Origin: Xiphias gladius
Taxonomy: Eukaryota; Chordata; Actinopteri; Istiophoriformes; Xiphiidae
NCBI RefSeq assembly: GCF_016859285.1
Contig: NC_053408.1
Location: 8,710,213 to 8,774,212 of the forward strand
Length of the DNA stretch: 64,000 nucleotides
Reading direction: 5' to 3'
Shown here: one piece after another, positions 45,901 to 59,400 of the stretch
Layout of the letters: each line of letters opens with the position of its first letter
How positions within the stretch are numbered: the stretch's first letter is position 1
Notes under the pieces: model-generated
Databases searched by the model: none
The model's input: the letters and a program-made list of their open reading frames with translations, nothing else
What the model was told of the DNA's origin: nothing
Position numbers and translations under genes: made by a program

Positions 45901-46214
45901 CAGTCTTTTAGTCACTTATTTTTAGGTAGGGCACAATTTCAAAATTGTGAAAATATTGCATCCGTGACTATAACAAATTTGTTAACTTGTCTGTAAGAGT
46001 TTTACATCCAGCTGACAATACCACAGCTTCCACATTCTGTTATCAGTTAACTTTTTTAACAATCATAGAGACTAAGCAATGACACAGTAAAAGGAAGCAA
46101 ATGTGGCCGATCAATATCAAAGATACCCAGTTGGTGTAAAATAAAAGGACCACAGACGCTGAGTGAACAGTTGCACAGCAATAATTATTAACTTTGTAAA
46201 GCTACTAATAGAAC

Positions 46215-46500
46215 AACATACTTCAATCACTGTTGGGGTTTGAGTGGATCACCAAAGTCAGTAGGATTTATTCTATGGTCACTGTGGATATCTGTACCAC
46301 ATTTCATAACAATTCACACAACAGCCATTGAGACATTTCACCAAAAAACAAAAATGTCAACCTCGTGGTGGCGCTACAGGTAAATGCAAGGGGTCACTGA
46401 AGTCAGTAGGATTCATCCTCTTGTTACCAAAATTTTATGACAATTCCAATAGTTGAGATATTTTAGTCTGGACCAAAGTGATGAACCAATAGACTGAGAT
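46215..46500. repeat. Dispersed fish repeat, family A copy
   Basis: Contains 'caccaaagtcagtaggatt' and 'gtagattcatcctct'-like words (46229-46270 and 46395-46425), shared with the copies at 4.3, 19.4 and 28.6 kb. Confidence 0.6.
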
Positions 46501-49500
46501 GGTCTTGTATTGTTGTTGTTGGGTTGTATTGCATTGGACTCTAAGGGCCGGGTTTTGCTAGAAATAACAATATATTCATGCGTGTTGTCGGACCGTGTCG
46601 GAAATGGAAACCCCAAAAATTTGACTTCTGAATGGTGTGGGGGGAGTGGGTTTCCGAAGCTTGTCTGACGTTTGACCATCAGGCAAGGAGTTCTGATAGA
46701 GTATACTGGTGCCTTGAGGTCTTCCTGTTATTTGGTCCATTACCAGCAAAACTGCTCATGTATTTCACATTTTATTTGTGTGCATATAAGAGTTTGTTGA
46801 GCTATTTTGTGCTTTGTTCCAAAAAAAAAAAAAAAAAAGTCTCTAAAAGACACATTTACATTTCATTTCATAGCTTTATTTGTGGGACACAACCACACTG
46901 ATTTCCAAGCCTCTTTACTTTTTGTTTTGATTGGTTAATTGAAGTGTCTGTGGCTTTTTTTTTTTCTATCTAAACCAAATAATTAAGGTTTCTGCAAACT
47001 GACTGGTTTGTCTCTGAGGAGGCAAGACGGAAGGATACTGTGGAGGCAACTGCTTTGACTTCCAGTGTGTTTACCACTGTGGGCCTGGCTATTTAAGTCT
47101 CCAAACCTAGTAATTACCCCAACTTTACATATAATGTGGTTCAAGTCATTTTCGTCCACCTGACCCCACCCGCTTTCAGAAATGCAGAGGTTGTCGTATA
47201 TACAGTCTCTCTCTCTCTCTATCTCTGAATTCTCTTTTTACACTAAGTAGTGACATTTTTTAGAAAACATTTATTAATTCTCTCATTCATGCTCTCACGC
47301 ACTTCTAAGCTAAGCCACCTCCGTGCACTTGAAAGAAATTCACTCATATCAACAAATCATTATGTGGTTAGTTTGGGCTGGTTGTTCTATTTTAGTAAAA
47401 CGTGTTCCCAGGTCTGCAGCTTTTGTGCATAAACCTAATGAGGAGAAGTTCAGCATTCATAAACTCTTATATTGGAGTGACGTTATGTGGGAAGTGTGGA
47501 GGGTGGAGTCACTGTATGGTTGGGGCAAATATAGAATAACCACTTTCCACTGAATTAAAGCCTTCTCAATCCCCCACCCCCGGCGGTGAAATGAGGGCTT
47601 TTAGGTAACCCCACCCTCCTCCTCTTTTATATGGTGCCCTGCCACATCAACCGTGAGGGGGTTTGAAACATGCAAAACAGCCTGAGCAGAGGACCCAAAT
47701 GATACCGCGCTGTAAGATGTGTGATAAACAGACACAAAGTTGGGGCGATTCAGACATGTCTCAGCGCAACACATAAAACTTGTACTGTTGTAGGCGATAA
47801 TGATGTGTGAGGGAGAGACATAAATCTAAATACACAGTAAATTATCTCACACCGAGGAATGCAATTCACAAGTCAGGTTGTTCCATGGGATAATGAGGGA
47901 CTGTGCATGGAGTGGGAACCGAATTTCAACTCCCCAAACTCACTGCATACAACGGATGAGGGATAATGAGACAAATTAAGCAGTTTTCTTCAGTTATATA
48001 AACCCGATGTACTGGAAATGTTACTATTACTGAGTCCTCTGTCATCTTTGACCATTTTCTAACTTCATATAAAATCCATACGGGCGGTTTTCACGTATAT
48101 CAGCAGAGGCTGCATTAAGCTCTGTGGCAAACTTTGCATAGGAAGCACTTCTTCGCCTATATCATGCTGCTTCAGATAAAATTCAGGCAGTAAAATCTGT
48201 TTTTTTATTGACATCAAATGTCACGTGAATTGTCTCACTGTTATTAAAGGCAGACATTTTTCTACTTTTGTGCTTAAAAAGGAAAAGGTAACCTGGAGAT
48301 TTATGACTGCTGTTATGTTTTTTCTTTACATAAAACCCTAGACAGACATCAGAGATCTGATGTGGTTTGGTTTCCCTGCCACAGCTGCACTTCTGTGTTT
48401 TGTTGTCAACAGAGTTTTTTAAAGCAGTTTAGAAATAAGTATGAACACCAGGGTTTCTCAATTAAAAATAACATAACAAACTTACCAATGTATGTTTCGT
48501 TAACATCCTTTTATCATTATCTATGTGTGCTCATCTTTCAGCAGGAAGTCAGAAACTATTTAATCATGCTGTGTCACAGAAGACTGAATTACTCAGAAAT
48601 ATTTTTAAATTTCTTTGTGACATGACACATTACAACCCCCCCCCCCCCCAATTGTGGCTGACCATCCCATAAAAATGCCTGGGGCATTGGGGTAGAGGTT
48701 CAAACTGTCTGACAATTACAGCCACCAAAATGTATGAGGAAACAAAAAAACAATAATTGTGATGACTGTGGTACCTTTTAAAAATGCTGTAAATTATCTT
48801 GATCCTTACAATAAAGTCTAATGTTCTCTGAGGTGCTTGCCAAAAATTGTACTAATCTAATAATCTGAAAATCCTACTTCTTAAGAAAAATGTCAAAATG
48901 ATCAAAGTATAAAGTCAATTTTCAATTATTTTTCGACTTCTTTGTGTTTACATTTTGTTGAGGCTTTAGAGTTGAATGACTTCTGGTCCCAAAAAAAAAA
49001 AAAAAAAGGCCCATTAGAGTACTCGAGGGCATGTGGCATGTGATGAACACGAGGAATTTTCTGCCCAAATACAGTAAAATCTTTGACTTTCCCTCTTGTT
49101 TTTCTCTGGGTTTGCACGTGTTTTCACTGGAACAAACTTCATCATTTTGATTATGACCTCAGTGTCTATGCGCAGTATTGCCAACCCCTCTACTCATTCC
49201 CACAAAAGAGCACAAAGCATTACTCCCACCCTAAATTTAGAAATCCATTTTAAGTTTGAAATAACTTGAACGGTTCATGGTTTTAGCACAGTGGCATGCC
49301 ATTTTGCATCAGTCATCCCCCTGCAAAACAAACAATGGCTTTATGGGTGAGAGGAGAGTTTAAGTAAATACGTGGAGTTAGGTCAGCAGGTGGTGCAAAG
49401 AAAACAAGAGGACAGAGCGCTGCTCTGATTCTCAGTGAATAGGTGTCATTCACATATTTACTTACCTTTTTTTTTTTGGTTCTAGGTGGAAATACACCTA

Positions 49501-52500
49501 TCATGCATATATTTTAAACCCAGACTCACATTCTTTTGTGAGGAAATTGAAAGCTACAAAATTCATTTCTGCCATGCCAGGAAATTACAGAACATTTACA
49601 ATTTTCTATATTTTTGTGCTTTTGGTTTGTTTTCTTTTTTATTTTGCTGTAAGCCTCTTAGAAGATGAACAGGGTGCTTAACATTATACGCCTGTTAGAC
49701 AAAAGGAGTGTGTAGGGACATTTATGTACATTAAGGCATACTGTATATATAAAACAATGAGAACTGCCAATAGAACCACAAAAGAAAAATAAATTCGAAC
49801 ATAGAAAAACAAGTAGAATTTGTGCTTCAAACTTTGCCCAAATTTCAATACCACAATTTCTGTGTTGTGTGTTAAAAAGTACTGCATAGGTTAAATAAAA
49901 CAGGCCTACTATAGGTTTCCAAGTACAAGATGTGCCACCATTTGCATTTTGAATTAAGGTTTGTGAAAGAACTGTTTCCTCTGCCAGATCTTGTGGGAAT
50001 ACCAACACAAAGCTTCAGTCTTCCCTTACATCAATACCTTCTTTTGTCTCAGCACCAAGCTAGAGTGAGGAGGTCTTTAAAAAAAATTAGAGCTCCTGAA
50101 TGGGTCGCTCCGTTTGTCCCACTCTGAGGGCTTTGCTCCAAATTCAGAGTAAGTGCCTCTCTACTGCCACTACTAGTCACAATAAAACACATTACAGTGT
50201 AGGGCTAAAAGGAGCAGCAGAAGCACGGGGTGGCTACTGAAAAACACTGAGCATCAATAGAGAATCTCCTCATTTCCCATAAGATGTGGCACCGATGCCT
50301 CTACCAATTATAGATTAATCTCCAACCTTTACAGTGTAATGACAGGCCTTTTCCTTTTTGACATAACAGATGCCATGTGAGCACCAACCATGTGATGCTG
50401 TTGCATGGCTGCCACACATAAAAGGACCCAATAAAGATGCTGAGAAATGTTTGTACAGCAGACCAGAATGACCGCTGGAAGCAGACAGCCAGTATCCATT
50501 TTTACATATAGGAAATGGGGGTGGAGAAACTGAACCGCAACCATTCAAAGAATCAAAATTGTGGGCTTACATTCCCACCTTTCTGTTCACTTTGATCTTT
50601 GTCTTTTCTACTTATACCTAGAGAAACAAAGAATAATTTGTGTTACTCATAGCGTAACATGCACCACTGACCAAGGAATAGAGAGAGTTTATTTTGAGTT
50701 TAAGTTGAGCAATAATTACAGACCGTGGCACCCTGTTGTTGGATTCAGAATTTTGAGTTGTCATAGCAAACATTAAATGGATTTTTTTTACATTTATTGT
50801 ACGGTGATAATTTTAATATGGGTTAGTGACAAAAATAGAGCTCTGGGCTGTATTAATGATATGCTTATGTCCACATTTGACCACAAACCACAGTGCTAAA
50901 ATAAGTGAACGCACCCCTGTCCTGTGTGCCACACCACAGCAGGCTAGCATGTAACTCATAAAAGAACTAAATGGGGATCATATGGTCATTTGTCAACTTT
51001 AATGTTATTAACATGCACTTTAAAAATGCTATTTAAATAGTTGTAAGTGATAATGAAGATAAATCAAACCACCTGCAGTGTGGCCTAAATCTGAGCAGGT
51101 ATTTCCAGGACATCCATCAAATTCAACCTAACAATGAATCTATAAACAATGAAATCCTTTGTGGTTTTCTTTTCCTTTTGTCTTTTGTCTTGTACTATCT
51201 CTGCCTCTTCAGATATACACTAGACTATATAAGACTGTGAAAGGAGTCAACACCACAGGGAACAAGCCAGCCCCTTCAGAGCGGCCACTCGCTCCCTCTG
51301 ATTGGGGCAGCAGGAAGAGAGCATTTTCATACCTTTGCCCCGGCCATTTCTCGTACACAAAGCTGCTCTATTTCTAGCACACAAGGCTGCGGTCTTATAT
51401 GGTTGGTGGGTACAGATAAAGTAAGAGTAAAACTCCCCTTGGAAAAAAACCTGTTATATAAAGAGGCCGATGCATCTGACAAGCTTACATTTACATACTC
51501 TTATTGCAAGATTTTTATCAAAAAAATGAGGTCCACTCCCAAAAGGGCTCCTACAGTATGTGCCCACATTGTTCCCATCCCAAGAACCAATTGTCTTTGC
51601 CTTTGTGTACGTCAAACTGGTTTACAGTTACAATACTTGCAGAATTCTTACAGAATTTGTCACATATACAACAAAAATATGAAAATAAGAGACAAAGATG
51701 CATTCTGCAATGCAGTTACTGCATTTTCGCTTTGTATTTCTGCCCAGGCTGCAGTAGCTACACTCTAGAGGTGTAAATTACCATCCACTTTTCTGATTTG
51801 AATTTGTTCAGTTCAGTCGAAAGATTCATAGTCACTGACTATGTAGTTTGTTCACTTTTCGCCAGCGATTGCATCTCTGCTCAAAGACACTTCCTTAGGT
51901 ACAGCAGTAACGCATCACCATTTATGTGGCTGTGACATTTAGCGCTGATTCAGACTGACCTCAGCTCAGTAATACATTCAGTCTGTTGCTAGTCCAAGCT
52001 GTCACATTCAGTTTACTACAAAACAAGGCTAAGGCTAAGTGCTAAGGCTAATAGCTCAGCAGCTACTTCTTTGCAACAGTTATCACATTATGATTGTTTC
52101 TGTAAGTGTTTGCAGTCTCATCATCATAATGGATAAACCTAGCTAAAATCCTGCTAAGGTTAACTAGCTTAGCAGATCTCAGTAGCTGTCATCTCAGCTT
52201 CTGACTCAAGTTTAATTAATGTGATTTGGTGGTTAAGTAACTTTTAAATCACATATTTTGAGGTATTAAATTGTAAATTAAATTATTCTATTGATTTCAA
52301 TATGAATATTAAAAAGTACACTGATAGACTTCTTGCAAAACAGATTTAATTCCTTCAGACTGTAAGTGTTAATAATCAAAAAGAAGTCAGTTTCTTGAAT
52401 AAACTAGTTAAAATGGAAAGAATGCCAAAGAACACATTCTGTTTCTCTGACCATTTTGTGAACTCTATCCAAAAGCATAGCGCAGTAGATACATTTTTTT

Positions 52501-53020
52501 CGTATCAGGTTTGAATAAAATAATCAACCTAAAAAGGCATAAAATAAAGGCATTACAAAATTCTATCTGTTATGCAGTTTATCAAACAGTTTGGAAACTT
52601 TAAAATGTGTCTTCTAAACTTCAGTGACTCCATAGTTGGTGCTTTCTGCCTTTGTAGGACCAAATAATAAAAGGCTATCGTTTTATGTCACTGTGCACCT
52701 GCATGTCCCAATGAGGACAGATTCAGGTGTGCATACTTTTAAACAAAGAACAGAAAAGACTTATCATTATTATTACTAAAGAGGCGAGGCAAACTGGAGG
52801 GGTGCTGCACATACCACACAGGACAACCGCTACTGGCCTCAGAGCGACATCCCCTGCAGCTACACAGACATCTGTGTGGCACTAGAATGTGTAGAACAGG
52901 TGGTAAGGCCAGGACCCTTCATTAATGCCTGATGACACATGAGCACCAGTTGATTGAACTGAAAGCACTTCTCCTCTTATGACTGACAGTGTGTGGCTGT
53001 TGTGTTAAATCTCCCTGTTA
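46501..53020. other. Gene-poor region downstream of chst3
   Basis: About 6.5 kb with no exon I can support on either strand. Simple repeats include CT (47203-47226) and a run of 14 C (48636-48649). The open frames listed by length here lack family features, signal peptides with flanking splice logic, or repeat-free composition. Confidence 0.4.
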
Positions 53021-53023
53021 GTA

Positions 53024-53271
53024 TAAGTGAACATGCACTCAGTTGACAGTTTATTACGTTCACCTAGCTGAAATTAATGCAGTCTAATACAGCAGTCCTG
53101 CAATGAATCCTACCCTCATGAAGGTTATAATCTTCAGTTTGTATTGAAACTGTTGTACAGAGGTGTTGATTCAGGTTTAAGGAGGGTAGGATTTATTGCG
53201 GGACTGTTGTATTAGACTGCATCAGCTTTAGCTAGGTCTGCATAATAAACTGCCAACTGAGTGTACTTTAT
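53024..53271. mobile_element. Fold-back MITE with about 90-bp inverted arms
   Basis: Left arm about 53024-53115 ('cactcagttgacagtttatta', 'cagtctaatacagcagtcc') pairs with right arm about 53180-53271 ('gggactgttgtattagactg', 'taataaactgccaactgag'). The central part is 'gttataatcttcagtttg'. There is no coding capacity. It looks like a non-autonomous DNA element that is widespread in fish. Confidence 0.75.
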
Positions 53272-53317
53272 CTATTTCAGCACTGCCTGAGCACAGTATT
53301 ATACATTTTATTTCACA

Positions 53318-53487
53318 TTTACATTTATCTAAAGGGATTTCATATACACACTCATCTGATGCAATTTGTGGTTCAGTTTCTCGCTTAAGGACACTTCAAC
53401 ATGTGGACAGAAAGAGCCAGGGATCGAACCCTGACCAACCCAATTAAGGGGCAAACTCTTTGTACCACCTGAGCTACAGCCGCTCCG
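53318..53487 (-). mobile_element. tRNA-derived SINE
   Basis: On the minus strand the head reads like a tRNA: box A TGTAGCTCAGGTGG (complement of 53465-53478) and box B GGTTCGATCC (complement of 53421-53430), in a 'ggagcggctgtagctcag' context. A tRNA-unrelated body follows ('gaagtgtccttaagcgaga', 'actgaaccacaaattgc'), typical of percomorph tRNA-SINEs. The internal spacing and missing tRNA 3' end argue against a functional tRNA gene. Confidence 0.8.
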
Positions 53488-53499
53488 ACGTTCTTATCT

Positions 53500-56400
53500 T
53501 TGGTCCTTGGCCAAAAAAGTTTAAGAGCCCCTTCCCCCTACTCCTATTAACCCCCTTTCAACCATGTTGGCACTTAGTTTCTGCAGGAAAGAGGCCCCTC
53601 AGAGGGGGGAGACACGCCTCTCTGTACTCTTCCCAGGGCAGGAGCTGAACTTTGAAGATGATGGAACACCTAGTCTCTTGTGTTTAGCATTTGGAAATTT
53701 AGTACAGTTGATCTGTGGAGGTAAAAACACTGATTTAGTGTCACCTTTATCCAGGGTTTTATGTAATCAAGATGAGTTTAAAAATGCACGGCAGGGAGTA
53801 GGATCGCATGTCAGATCTGTCAAATAATACTATTCTATTTTAAATATGTAATTGAATTTGCTGTGACATTAATAAATGTAATTCACACAACAAATTAGAG
53901 GAGATTAGTGGTTAAATGACATAATAAATAATCCAAACAAAGTACGCACGAGCCACGTGCACTTCTCACATGGCTTGTAAATGACCATTTGCTCAGAGGC
54001 AGATAAGTCTGTTCCCATGCTCGCCCTTCACTTTTCTGTTTCACAGATGCTGCTAATCAAATCTCTGGCAGACTGACGTGTAACCCAGCAGCCGATAATC
54101 TGATGGCAGCAGTTTGAAACACAGGGAGCTGTGACTGTGGCTCCAGGGCCCCTCCAGCTGTGTCACATAGTTGGTGTTTGGCTAAAAGAAAGATAACATA
54201 ACGTGATTGTAGTGACTGACGCAATGATTTACATGTAAACACATATGTCAATTCTTCACTGACCGAAAATCTTTACTGCTTTTATGTTTTCACATTTGTA
54301 AAGCCACTAATCAAACAGACCACAAATGGTTTATGTACTCCATTTAGTGGAATAATTAAATGTAGAAACTGTACTATAGTGTAATAAGGTAATAAAACAA
54401 CAATTTCAGTTTTACGGTATAAATTACAAATGAGGTTGATCTCCATCACTGCAGATGTGTGGACGTGTGAGTACAGACACAAATGTACACCATTTCTCCT
54501 TTCTTGAATTAAATGTGCAAATTTTGTTGGGATGAAAAACTAATTGCATGTTACTGAGGATGGTGTTTCCTTTTAGTGTGGGTTTAATGTTTATTATAAA
54601 ATGATTTGCAGTGTTCTGTATTCTTTTACCTGTGAGGCATCTTTTACCATTTTATATTTATTGTGCTGAAAACTGCCTTATTTTTAATTTCACTTTCAAT
54701 CTGATTTAGTTGCCTGTAGATGCTAGTGACAGATAAGGAATTAATTGAACATTTTTATGAAAAGTATTGTATTTAAACTATATAATGAGTTTGATATGTC
54801 ATATATAAACACAGTATAGGATTTATGCATTACATTAAAAGACCATAATAAAATGTATAAAATGACATAATTAAAATGTATAGTTTATATATTTTTATGA
54901 TATATATAATATAATATAATATCATCTAGGGACATTGAAAGAATAAATGTGTTGGTTTCTGTAGGCAAGCAAGTTGCCAAATAAACAGCTAATAAAATCC
55001 TGAATATGCTCTGCTGCTTGATCGATATTACTGCTTTACAGTTGATTTGACAATCTAAAAATGTTTAAAGTGATCAGAACAAAGATAAAATGAACGTGTA
55101 AGTGACTGCATTTATAGACTCCTCACTGGGAGGAACCAAAGTGAACACCGTGAGGCAAGATTGCCCCTCGTAAAACAGATAATTCATATGTTTGTGTTTT
55201 GACTGGCACGCCGAACTGAAAGGAGTAAACACCCACTGCGAGCCCCACAAGACAACTGCAGACCTTAAAGCTACCTCAAAACTCTCAGTTTACGTGCAAA
55301 CTTTAAATACAAGGGCAAACTGCAGTCTTCAATTTAGCTTTTGTGAGTAAAACAGAATGGCCCCTGGTTTTACAGTTAGTCATTTTCAAACAAAAATAAA
55401 GGAACAGCTCTGAAAGCGTGAACAAACCCTCAGTGCTATGGTTTCTACAACATGCTAACAATTTAACAGAGAGACCACCAGAGGAAACCAAAGAGAAACA
55501 TGTAAAACCTGCGGCTGTACAGTACACAAAACACACGTTAAAATGTGTTTCAAGTTGGGAATCCCTGTGAATAAGTTAGTAAAACTGTAAAATATTATAC
55601 ATAGATCATTTTCCTCTGTTTGAACATTTATATCAACAGAAGCCCAGACTCCTTCTAGAAAAACTTGTCCAGTAACCTTAAGTCCCTGTAGAGGTCAGTG
55701 TGCTCCAACATACACCAGTAATAGCTAAAACTGTCTTTTTTCCAGCAGAAGTAAAATAGTTCATACCCCGTCATCACTCTCGCTAACATATATTCTTAAC
55801 CTCTCTGAGTGTCTCTGTGTCACATCACAATGCTCTACCCTCCAACAGCTTTTATAGTCTAATTTACAGCCCCGCACATTCTTGGATATATTGTGTTGAC
55901 AGATATATGGGAAGCTGTGAAGTGAATGTGCTGAGTTACAGTGACTCCATAAGCTTGTAAGCAAAGAAAAAGGAAACATTTGATCTCACTGTTACCCTTT
56001 CCCCCTTTCAGTTTAAAGCACGATTGCGTGACGGGTCAGGAGCATTTCCTACTAATTCTGATGTCCCCTTGAATTTTCTGATGTGCTAAGTTTGCACAAT
56101 GGCAGCAGCTACTCCAGGTCTTAATTGTGACTGAAGAAAAGTGGTCACGGGCTTCCCTGTCTGAGCCATCTGCATGGTGTCTTCTATGATTGCTTCCTGA
56201 TTTTCTATAGCAAGGAAGTGTGAGGAATTACTTCTTCAAAGGCATGTGTGCCCCACCAGCACTAATCCCCAGTTAATGGCCAGTAGAGGCAACAGACCCC
56301 AACAACCTCACATCCTGCAGAGGTTTCATGTACATAATTCCTTTGCCAGGTTAAAAAAAAAAGTCAGTAGCCCACTTTGTGAGAAAAAACTGAAAAAAGA

Positions 56401-59400
56401 ACCAGTGTAACAAAAGCTTTCTTTAGCTGTAATCATGGTTGTAGAAAGGAGAAAAGATATACTAGAAATCTATATCCTCTCCTTGTTTAGACATTTTGTA
56501 AAGTTCGGGTTGTTGAGGTACAGTATGAACCTCATTTGGAAAAAGTAAATAAATTTTAAAAGCTGCATTTCAAACTCAGACAGGACGATTGTTACAAAAT
56601 GCCTCTTTACAAAATACCTCTACTGTGGCTATTTGTAAGCACAACCAATTAAAAAAAAAAAGTCTAGCAGTGATTAGTGTTAGCTTTCCTTATGGCAGGG
56701 CTGAGGCTGTTGGAGTAGTTTGTTCCAGTGACTCCAAGAAACAGGCACAGCTCTCCCTGGTGGCCTCAGGCTGAACCAACAGACCGTAATTGGACTCACA
56801 ACCCTCCAATTTACAGAATTAAGGAGACATCAGTCTTATTCTTCTCATTTGCGCTCAAGACAAACATTTTTTTCCACGAAGAACACTAAGGCTGGGGTTG
56901 ACAAGAAGGAAAATTGCGGCTCTGAAATGTAAGCTACTGCTACAGGTTCAAAATCATTGATATTAAGTAGGAACTCTGCACAGACCATTAAAACGATTTC
57001 CCATTAAATAACCCTTATTTTGCTGTTGAATACTGACACATAGATTTCTTTGTGGGAAGGGACCCCAATTAACGCTTTAGCGCTTCAAAGTCAAATATTT
57101 ACACTAATACAAGCACAATTAATTGGGATTAATATAGTGAAACATGGATGTTGTTGCTGCACACATGTAGAACAGATGCCACTGAGCCTTGGGGAAGCGC
57201 AAACACTTCACTTTCACGTTGCTGATCTCTCTGGCTGCTTTGCAATGATTTAGCATTTGTTCAAATTATTCAGACATCACAGTTTGTGCCATGTGACCTG
57301 TCAACGCTCGTTACAGAACGGATAAGCCTGAAGAGATCTGACACGTCAAGGCCACTGTAGGCGTCTGGATGGTGTGAAAACGCCAATGTTTAAAACTAGT
57401 TTAGTTCAAATTCAAGGTAATATGTTATGAAAATGCTTGTTGATTTTGATAATTGTGGTTTGAAACAACAATATTGATCAAATCTGTCTTGTGTAATGTA
57501 TTAAAAATGACATCTGGTGAAATATTTCCACTATTTCATGGCAAATAATTTAACATCCCCATGATTCAACGCTTTCCAATGTGTTATTTATTTATCAGTG
57601 TATACAGATGAAGATTGTGCTGTTGATTTTATTTATACAACAGATAGTAATTTCTCTCTAAGGTTGCAAATACTTTGATTGGTAATTCCCAGATTATTTG
57701 TTCTCCTCTTCCAATATTTATGCCGTCCGAAATGGATATCCAGACGGGTTTCAGCTAATGGCTGAAGATATCTAACCCGAGCTCAGCGAGGAGACCATCT
57801 ATTGGTCAAACCGCAAAATGTTGAATCTTTAATCGCCTCACGTTTTGGCTAATTCATAATTTAGTGAACTGGAAGTGAAGCGTTTGGCTTTTCCTGGCTA
57901 TAGCCCGCTAAGTGAAATGGTGTGGAAAGTGTGAGGTCATTAACCTGTTAGAGGTATGTTCTTTCTAATATTGGGGATAATGTATTCCACCCAAGTGTGA
58001 CAAAAAAGAGGGAGAACTCGTTCCTAGGTAGGTGCCAGCTATTCGGTTTCAGAAAACTTCATTTTAGAACATTAGGTTATAAAAAGTTGATATCGTTTTT
58101 AATTAGAAGAGATATCCCTTCATATCCTGGTGAGATTTCCACTCTGCTGCATGTGGACCGATAGAGGAAGAGTGCAAGATAATTTCCCATCATCCTCCTG
58201 TGCATATCACAGTGCAGTCAATTCCTCAACCTAACCATTATTTCTTTGCCATTGTCACTTAAATGTTCATCTAAAGATAAGACTGCATACAAGCACCTTT
58301 GTAAAACAGAATGAAGATTTATCTTGACACGTTTTTTCCGTTTCCTTTGGTCTTTGCTTATTAGTGGAAATTCACCTCAATACTAATTTGTACTAATTTG
58401 GGGCTGGGTGATAATTTAATATGATCATTTATTGACATTCAGTGGTACATTAACATAATGTGTTATTATTTTAGAGTTCTGTTGTACAAATTAATCATTC
58501 CAAGAAAACTGTAACGAAACTGAACTTTTTTTTTGTTTATTATAAATGAAGAAGTTTGTCCAGTGTAATGGTGGAACACAGTTCACTGCATTAAACATCA
58601 ATTTGATTATGCTGAATGTGATTTTGCATCTATTTTGTCACAGCAGATTATATATAGACACTAGAAAAATACTCATATTGGGGTATTCATTTTAACCATA
58701 GCACCCAGCCCGACATACATTGCTGAAGTGTGCATCTCTGTGCTACGTTGCAAATAACTGTAAGAGGTATTAATAAGCTTTTTTGGGGGGAGATCTGTCA
58801 GTCATCTGTCACCAGATTTTAGGGAAATGCTTACTTTCCCTTTTATTAGATCAACACCTGAACACTGATTATGGTTTTCATATGTTTATATCTCAGCCAA
58901 ATGTTGCTAAAAAGTTAAAAACAAAAACTAAATGTTAAAATACAGTAACTCTGGAAGAGTATACATACCTTAAGTCTTATTTTCAACTGCTACTCTCAGT
59001 TTTTCCTTGATTCTACTTTAGTTTTTATATATTATTTAGCTTTTGGATTGCATTTTGGCTCCTACGTACCTCATTTGTTTTTGTAATTTATTTGACCTGG
59101 CTGCTGTTAATCCACAATTTCCTTTTGGGTTTAATGAATTACTCTATCTATTTAGCCATATCAATTGGAGTTTTATATATGGAAGATAATGCAGATATTT
59201 TGTGCATCATACCATATTTTTTGCATCTGTTCTTTGACTTCAACTCCTGCATACATTTCAATACACTTAATGTTTTCAATGATGCTCTGTTTGACTCCGT
59301 ACATATGAGGCCATAACTCCCGATGTTTATCGATCCTTCAGCCTCTGTTGAATTTATTTCTACAAGTCTATACAAATCTGTTTCTGTGCAGCCTATTGTA

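Noticed and set aside
49658-50008. 116-aa minus-strand frame
   Set aside because: AT-rich, hydrophobic by composition, with no family resemblance or splice context.
53415-53487. Functional tRNA gene on the minus strand
   Set aside because: A and B boxes are present, but the tRNA-unrelated SINE body continues directly after the tRNA-like head and the cloverleaf cannot be completed cleanly.
53564-53827. 87-aa plus-strand frame downstream of the SINE
   Set aside because: No domain, no flanking splice logic and no recognised relative; treated as chance.
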